Origin: Roseovarius mucosus
GTDB lineage: Bacteria > Pseudomonadota > Alphaproteobacteria > Rhodobacterales > Rhodobacteraceae
Length of the DNA: 64,000 nt
Reading direction: 5' to 3'
NCBI RefSeq assembly: GCF_002080415.1
Contig: NZ_CP020474.1
Coordinates: 3,485,501 to 3,549,500 of the forward strand
A program made the translations under genes and the position numbers. The first letter of the stretch is position 1, and every line of letters begins with the position of its first letter. This document shows, piece after piece, positions 60,787-64,000 of this stretch. The notes under the pieces were generated by a model. That model saw only the letters and a list, made by a program, of their open reading frames with translations. It ran no database searches and had not been told where the DNA came from.

Positions 60787-61578
60787 ATGAGCACCGACAT
60801 TCGCATCACTGACAGCCACTGCCACCTCGACTTCCCTGATTTCGACGAGGAGCGGGATCAGGTCATTTCCCGCGCTGTGGCTGCGGGTGTGCATCGCATG
60901 GTAACGATCTGCACCCGTCTGGACCAAGAGCCGCGCGTGCGCGCAATTGCCGAGGCGCATGCGCCGGTGTTTTATGCGGCGGGTATTCACCCGATGCGCG
61001 CGGCCGAGAGCCCCTTGGTGAACGTCGATGATTTGGTAAAATTGGCGGAACATCCCAAGTTTGTGGGCATCGGCGAAACGGGGCTCGACTATTACTACAC
61101 TGCCGAGAGTGCCGAGGTGCAAAAACAAAGCCTGCGGGTGCATATCGAGGCCGCACGGCGCACGGGACTGCCGCTGATCATTCATGCGCGCAGCGCGGAT
61201 CAAGACATGGCGCGCATTCTGGCCGAGGAATATCGCAACGGCGGGTATACCTGCGTCATGCATTGCTTTTCTTCCAGCGCTGAATTGGCGCGCGCTGCGC
61301 TTGATCTGGGGTTCTACCTGTCGATGTCAGGCATTGCGGCGTTCCCCAAAAGCCAAGACTTGCGCGATATCTTTGCAAGTGCACCAGTAGAGAGAATCCT
61401 GTTGGAAACCGACGCGCCCTATCTGGCACCGCCCCCCCATCGTGGCCGCCGCAATGAGCCCGCCTATACGCCTCACACCGGACAAAAGGCTGCCGAAGTG
61501 TTCGGCATGGGCTGGGCCGAATTTGCCGCGCAGACCGAGGCCAATTTTGGGCGACTTTTTACCAAGGCGGTGCTGTGA
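60787..61578 (+). CDS. TatD-family metal-dependent hydrolase
   Basis: Metallo-dependent hydrolase/DNase of 263 residues with TIM-barrel metal ligands: SHCHLDFPDFDEERD, GIHPMRA, GETGLDYYY, IIHARSADQDM, MHCFSSS and LETDAPYLAPPPHRGRRNEP. TatD proteins are 3'-5' exonucleases and also act on D-aminoacyl-tRNA in some species. It follows holB in the same operon and overlaps the next gene by a few bases. Confidence 0.93.
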   Translation: MSTDIRITDSHCHLDFPDFDEERDQVISRAVAAGVHRMVTICTRLDQEPRVRAIAEAHAPVFYAAGIHPMRAAESPLVNVDDLVKLAEHPKFVGIGETGLDYYYTAESAEVQKQSLRVHIEAARRTGLPLIIHARSADQDMARILAEEYRNGGYTCVMHCFSSSAELARAALDLGFYLSMSGIAAFPKSQDLRDIFASAPVERILLETDAPYLAPPPHRGRRNEPAYTPHTGQKAAEVFGMGWAEFAAQTEANFGRLFTKAVL

Positions 61579-62375
61579 TGGCAGAGTTGCGTTTTATCGT
61601 TCTGGGCTGTGGATCGTCTGGGGGGGTGCCGCGTCTTGGTGGGCATTGGGGCGAGTGCGATCCCACCAACCCCCGCAACACGCGCCGCCGCTGCTCCCTT
61701 CTGATCGAACGAGAGACCGAGGGGGGCATTACCCGCGTGCTGATCGACAGCTCGCCCGACCTGCGCGCGCAACTTCTGGACGCAGGCATCGGCGCGCTGG
61801 ATGCGGTGGTTTATACCCATTCCCACGCCGATCATGTCCATGGCATCGACGATCTGCGGATGATCGTGTTCAACATGCGCAAGCGTTTGCCGGTCTGGGC
61901 CGATGGCGACACGCAAAACGCGCTCTATTCTCGGTTCGGCTATGCTTTTGTCCAACCTGCAGATAGCCCTTATCCCCCCATTCTTGACATGCACACGATC
62001 GACGGTCCGTTTGAGATCGAGGGTGCGGGAGGGGCTATCGCGCTCACACCGTTTCAGGTCAATCACGGCTCGATTGACTCGCTTGGCTTTCGCGTGGGTG
62101 ATCTTGCCTATCTGCCTGATGTGGCCGCCATTCCCGAGGATGTCTGGCCGGTGCTGAGCGGGCTGGATTGCTGGATATTGGATGCGCTGCGCCGCACGCC
62201 GCATCCGACGCATGCCCATCTGGCGCTGTCGCTTGAATGGATCGCGCGCGCGGCCCCGCGCCGGGCTGTCCTGACCAATATGCATATCGATCTCGACTAT
62301 CAGACTGTGGCAGAGGAGACACCGGCGCATGTGACCCCCGCCTATGACGGGATGATCCTGCGTTACACGGTCTAA
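61578..62375 (+). CDS. MBL-fold metallo-hydrolase (PhnP-like)
   Basis: A 265-residue zinc phosphodiesterase-like protein. It begins ELRFIVLGCGSSGGVPRLGG, has the metal motif HSHADHVHGID, and further ligands in VNHGSID, DVAAIPEDV and LTNMHIDLDY. It resembles PhnP/lipoate-type phosphodiesterases. An in-frame GTG lies 3 bp upstream; the ATG at 61578 overlaps the tatD stop. The actual substrate (cyclic phosphate or another) is not known. Confidence 0.88.
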   Translation: MAELRFIVLGCGSSGGVPRLGGHWGECDPTNPRNTRRRCSLLIERETEGGITRVLIDSSPDLRAQLLDAGIGALDAVVYTHSHADHVHGIDDLRMIVFNMRKRLPVWADGDTQNALYSRFGYAFVQPADSPYPPILDMHTIDGPFEIEGAGGAIALTPFQVNHGSIDSLGFRVGDLAYLPDVAAIPEDVWPVLSGLDCWILDALRRTPHPTHAHLALSLEWIARAAPRRAVLTNMHIDLDYQTVAEETPAHVTPAYDGMILRYTV

Positions 62376-62380
62376 GCGCG

Positions 62381-63310
62381 ATGCAGGCGCTGTTTGAAAT
62401 CATCCTGCCGGTCTTTCTGGTGATCGGCTTTGGCTATCTCGCGGTTTGGCGGCGCTGGTTCAGTCAGGCGGGCGTGGATGGCCTGATGAGCTTTACCCAG
62501 AAATTCGCCATTCCCTGTTTGCTGTTTACGGCCATTTCGCGCCTCGATCTGGGGCAGAGTTTCGATTGGCGGCTCTTGCTCAGTTTCTACGTCGGGGCGA
62601 GTTCCGGCTTTGCTCTTGGTCTTTTCGGCGCAAGGCTGATCTTTGGCCGGACATGGGAGGATGCAGTCGCTATCGGCTTTTGCTGCCTCTTCTCCAACTC
62701 GCTGCTTTTGGGCCTGCCGATCATGGAGCGTGCCTATGGGGCGGATGCCTTGGCCGCCAATTTCGCCATCATCGCTGTGCACTCGCCGTTTTGCTACGGT
62801 CTGGGCATCACCGTGATGGAAATCGTCAAGGCGCGCGGAACGGCGGGGCCGAAGGTTGTTGTCAAAGTGCTCAAGGCGATGTTTTCCAACACGCTGATCA
62901 TGGGCGTCGCGGCAGGGTTTGTTGTCAACCTGTCGGGTTTGGTTCTGCCTGCGCCGGTGGACGATGGGCTTGATCTTATGGCGCGCGCGGCGCTGCCGGC
63001 GGCGCTCTTTGGTCTGGGGGGCGTGCTGGTGCAATACCGTCCCGAAGGCGATTTGCGGGTGATCCTCTATGTCTGCCTGATCTCATTGGTGGCGCATCCG
63101 GCGATCACCTTTGGCCTTGGTCTGGGGATCGGGCTGTCGGTTGAGGGCGTGCGCTCGGCGGTGGTGACGGCGGCCATGGCACCGGGGGTCAACGCCTATG
63201 TCTTTGCCAATATCTATGGTCACGCCAAGCGTGTGGCGGCCTCGAGCGTTCTTTTGTCCACTGGCTTGACGATCGTTACGGCTTGGATCTGGTTGCAGGT
63301 TTTGCCCTGA
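62381..63310 (+). CDS. AEC-family transporter (auxin efflux carrier type)
   Basis: Inner-membrane carrier of 309 residues with about ten helices. Family features are an N-terminal ILPVFLVIGFGYLAVWRRWF, LMSFTQKFAIPCLLF and C-terminal MAPGVNAYVFANIYG. Members export or exchange organic acids such as malate or malonate, or other metabolites; the substrate is unknown. It starts 6 bp after the MBL gene, at the end of the tmk operon. Confidence 0.9.
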   Translation: MQALFEIILPVFLVIGFGYLAVWRRWFSQAGVDGLMSFTQKFAIPCLLFTAISRLDLGQSFDWRLLLSFYVGASSGFALGLFGARLIFGRTWEDAVAIGFCCLFSNSLLLGLPIMERAYGADALAANFAIIAVHSPFCYGLGITVMEIVKARGTAGPKVVVKVLKAMFSNTLIMGVAAGFVVNLSGLVLPAPVDDGLDLMARAALPAALFGLGGVLVQYRPEGDLRVILYVCLISLVAHPAITFGLGLGIGLSVEGVRSAVVTAAMAPGVNAYVFANIYGHAKRVAASSVLLSTGLTIVTAWIWLQVLP

Positions 63311-63334
63311 GCCAAGGCGGTGCGTGGATCTGCC

Positions 63335-64000
63335 TTAGCGCATCCAGAACCCGTTGCGCTTGATGGTATTGCGGATCACTTGCTCGCGACGGGGCAGATC
63401 GTTTTGGTCAAAAAGCGCGCGCACCTTCATTCCACGGCCCTGATAGATCATCCGCTTCGCAGGTTCGTAATTCTTCAGCACGCGCTTGATCTTGTTGGGG
63501 GCCGTCACCTCTTGCAGAACTTCGACCACATGATCGGCCTCGCGTGCATAAAGCAGCGGCAAAAGCCGATAGTGACAACTGATCTGACCATCCAGCAGGT
63601 CGGGTGGCAGCGTGTCCCGCCCGCCTCCAAGCGAATGGATCACCAAGGGCAGTGCCACCTGATCGAGCCAAGGATCGAGGGATTGCAGGAGTAATTCGCG
63701 CGGCCCGTCATCGCGTATGCTGAGCGCATAGTCGAGAAAGCGTCGGCCAAAGACATGCGGGCAATGATAGAAAAAAAAGCCTGCGTTGAAATAGAGATAG
63801 CGTTGCCAATAGCCCTCTGGCTGGCCCTGATCGAGAGAGGTTTCGAAAGTGAGGCCGAACTTGTCATAGAGCGATTTCCAGATCTGCGTATGGGTTGGGC
63901 CATAAAGCTCGATCTGCGGCCATGTGCCTTCGCGGCGCAACGAGGCTGTGGGGCGGCTGAAATCGAAGGGAACAGAGGCAAGATCGCCGCAGATCAGCGT
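63335..64000 (-). CDS. Glycosyltransferase-like protein (partial, N-terminus off the window)
   Basis: The frame is open to the right edge; 221 residues are visible. The segment YWQRYLYFNAGFFFYHCPHV, then LDQVALPLVIHSLGGG, recalls GT-A nucleotide-diphospho-sugar transferases in which an Asn-Ala-Gly (here FNAGFF) and a later Asp-Gln-x-Ala line the active site. The DxD region would lie in the missing N-terminal part. Function is inferred from this pattern only. It converges on the AEC transporter gene with a 24-bp gap. Confidence 0.6.
   Translation of the reverse strand, partial: TLICGDLASVPFDFSRPTASLRREGTWPQIELYGPTHTQIWKSLYDKFGLTFETSLDQGQPEGYWQRYLYFNAGFFFYHCPHVFGRRFLDYALSIRDDGPRELLLQSLDPWLDQVALPLVIHSLGGGRDTLPPDLLDGQISCHYRLLPLLYAREADHVVEVLQEVTAPNKIKRVLKNYEPAKRMIYQGRGMKVRALFDQNDLPRREQVIRNTIKRNGFWMR

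Overview
The window looks like chromosome from a GC-rich alphaproteobacterium of the order Rhodobacterales (Roseobacter/Paracoccus side). Signs are a nosC-R-Z-D-F-Y-L-X operon in the Paracoccus order, a CtrA-type box, an SPOR lipoprotein / D-Ala-D-Ala carboxypeptidase / tmk / holB / tatD / MBL-hydrolase run, tandem Lrp regulators and many ATGA/GTGA gene overlaps. The species cannot be named from the sequence alone.

Layout. 1-15.2 kb is core metabolism: fabF (cut by the window edge), an Ldh2-type oxidoreductase, a small cytochrome c, a DUF4864 protein, folP, a DMT exporter, ilvC, two Lrp/AsnC regulators, a class V aminotransferase, a UbiH-like hydroxylase, a HAD pyrimidine nucleotidase, a GntR regulator, a membrane processive glycosyltransferase carrying a GspE-N domain, carA and a YqeY protein. 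15.2-24.9 kb is a complete nitrous oxide reductase operon on the minus strand, headed by a small Cys-rich NosC-like protein and divergent from an NsrR-type Rrf2 regulator, with an FNR/NNR-type box between them. 25.0-27.3 kb is tex.

From about 27.4 to 56.5 kb lies an accessory surface-glycan region. It opens with a broken tyrosine integrase and ends near a probable transposase remnant and tRNA-Ser(UGA). It contains very large multidomain enzymes: TPR plus GT32-like, GT2 plus GT4, TPR plus two GT-B modules, pyruvyltransferase plus TPR plus alpha/beta hydrolase, and three methyltransferase domains in one chain. Around them are two sulfotransferases, a WcbI protein, a second pyruvyltransferase, a separate methyltransferase, a Hint-domain protein, a cytochrome P450, and two tandem phytanoyl-CoA-dioxygenase-like enzymes, one interrupted by a -1 frameshift at a run of seven T. 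My reading is that these build and decorate a glycan with sulfate, ketal pyruvate, methyl groups and possibly oxidised groups. The oxidative part (P450 plus 2OG oxygenases) beside pyruvyltransferases is the most unusual element.

56.5-63.3 kb returns to core genes (tRNA-Ser, SPOR lipoprotein, dacC-like, tmk, holB, tatD, MBL hydrolase, AEC transporter). The last 0.7 kb is the C-terminal part of a glycosyltransferase-like protein running off the edge. No CRISPR array, intact insertion sequence, rRNA or replication origin was seen.
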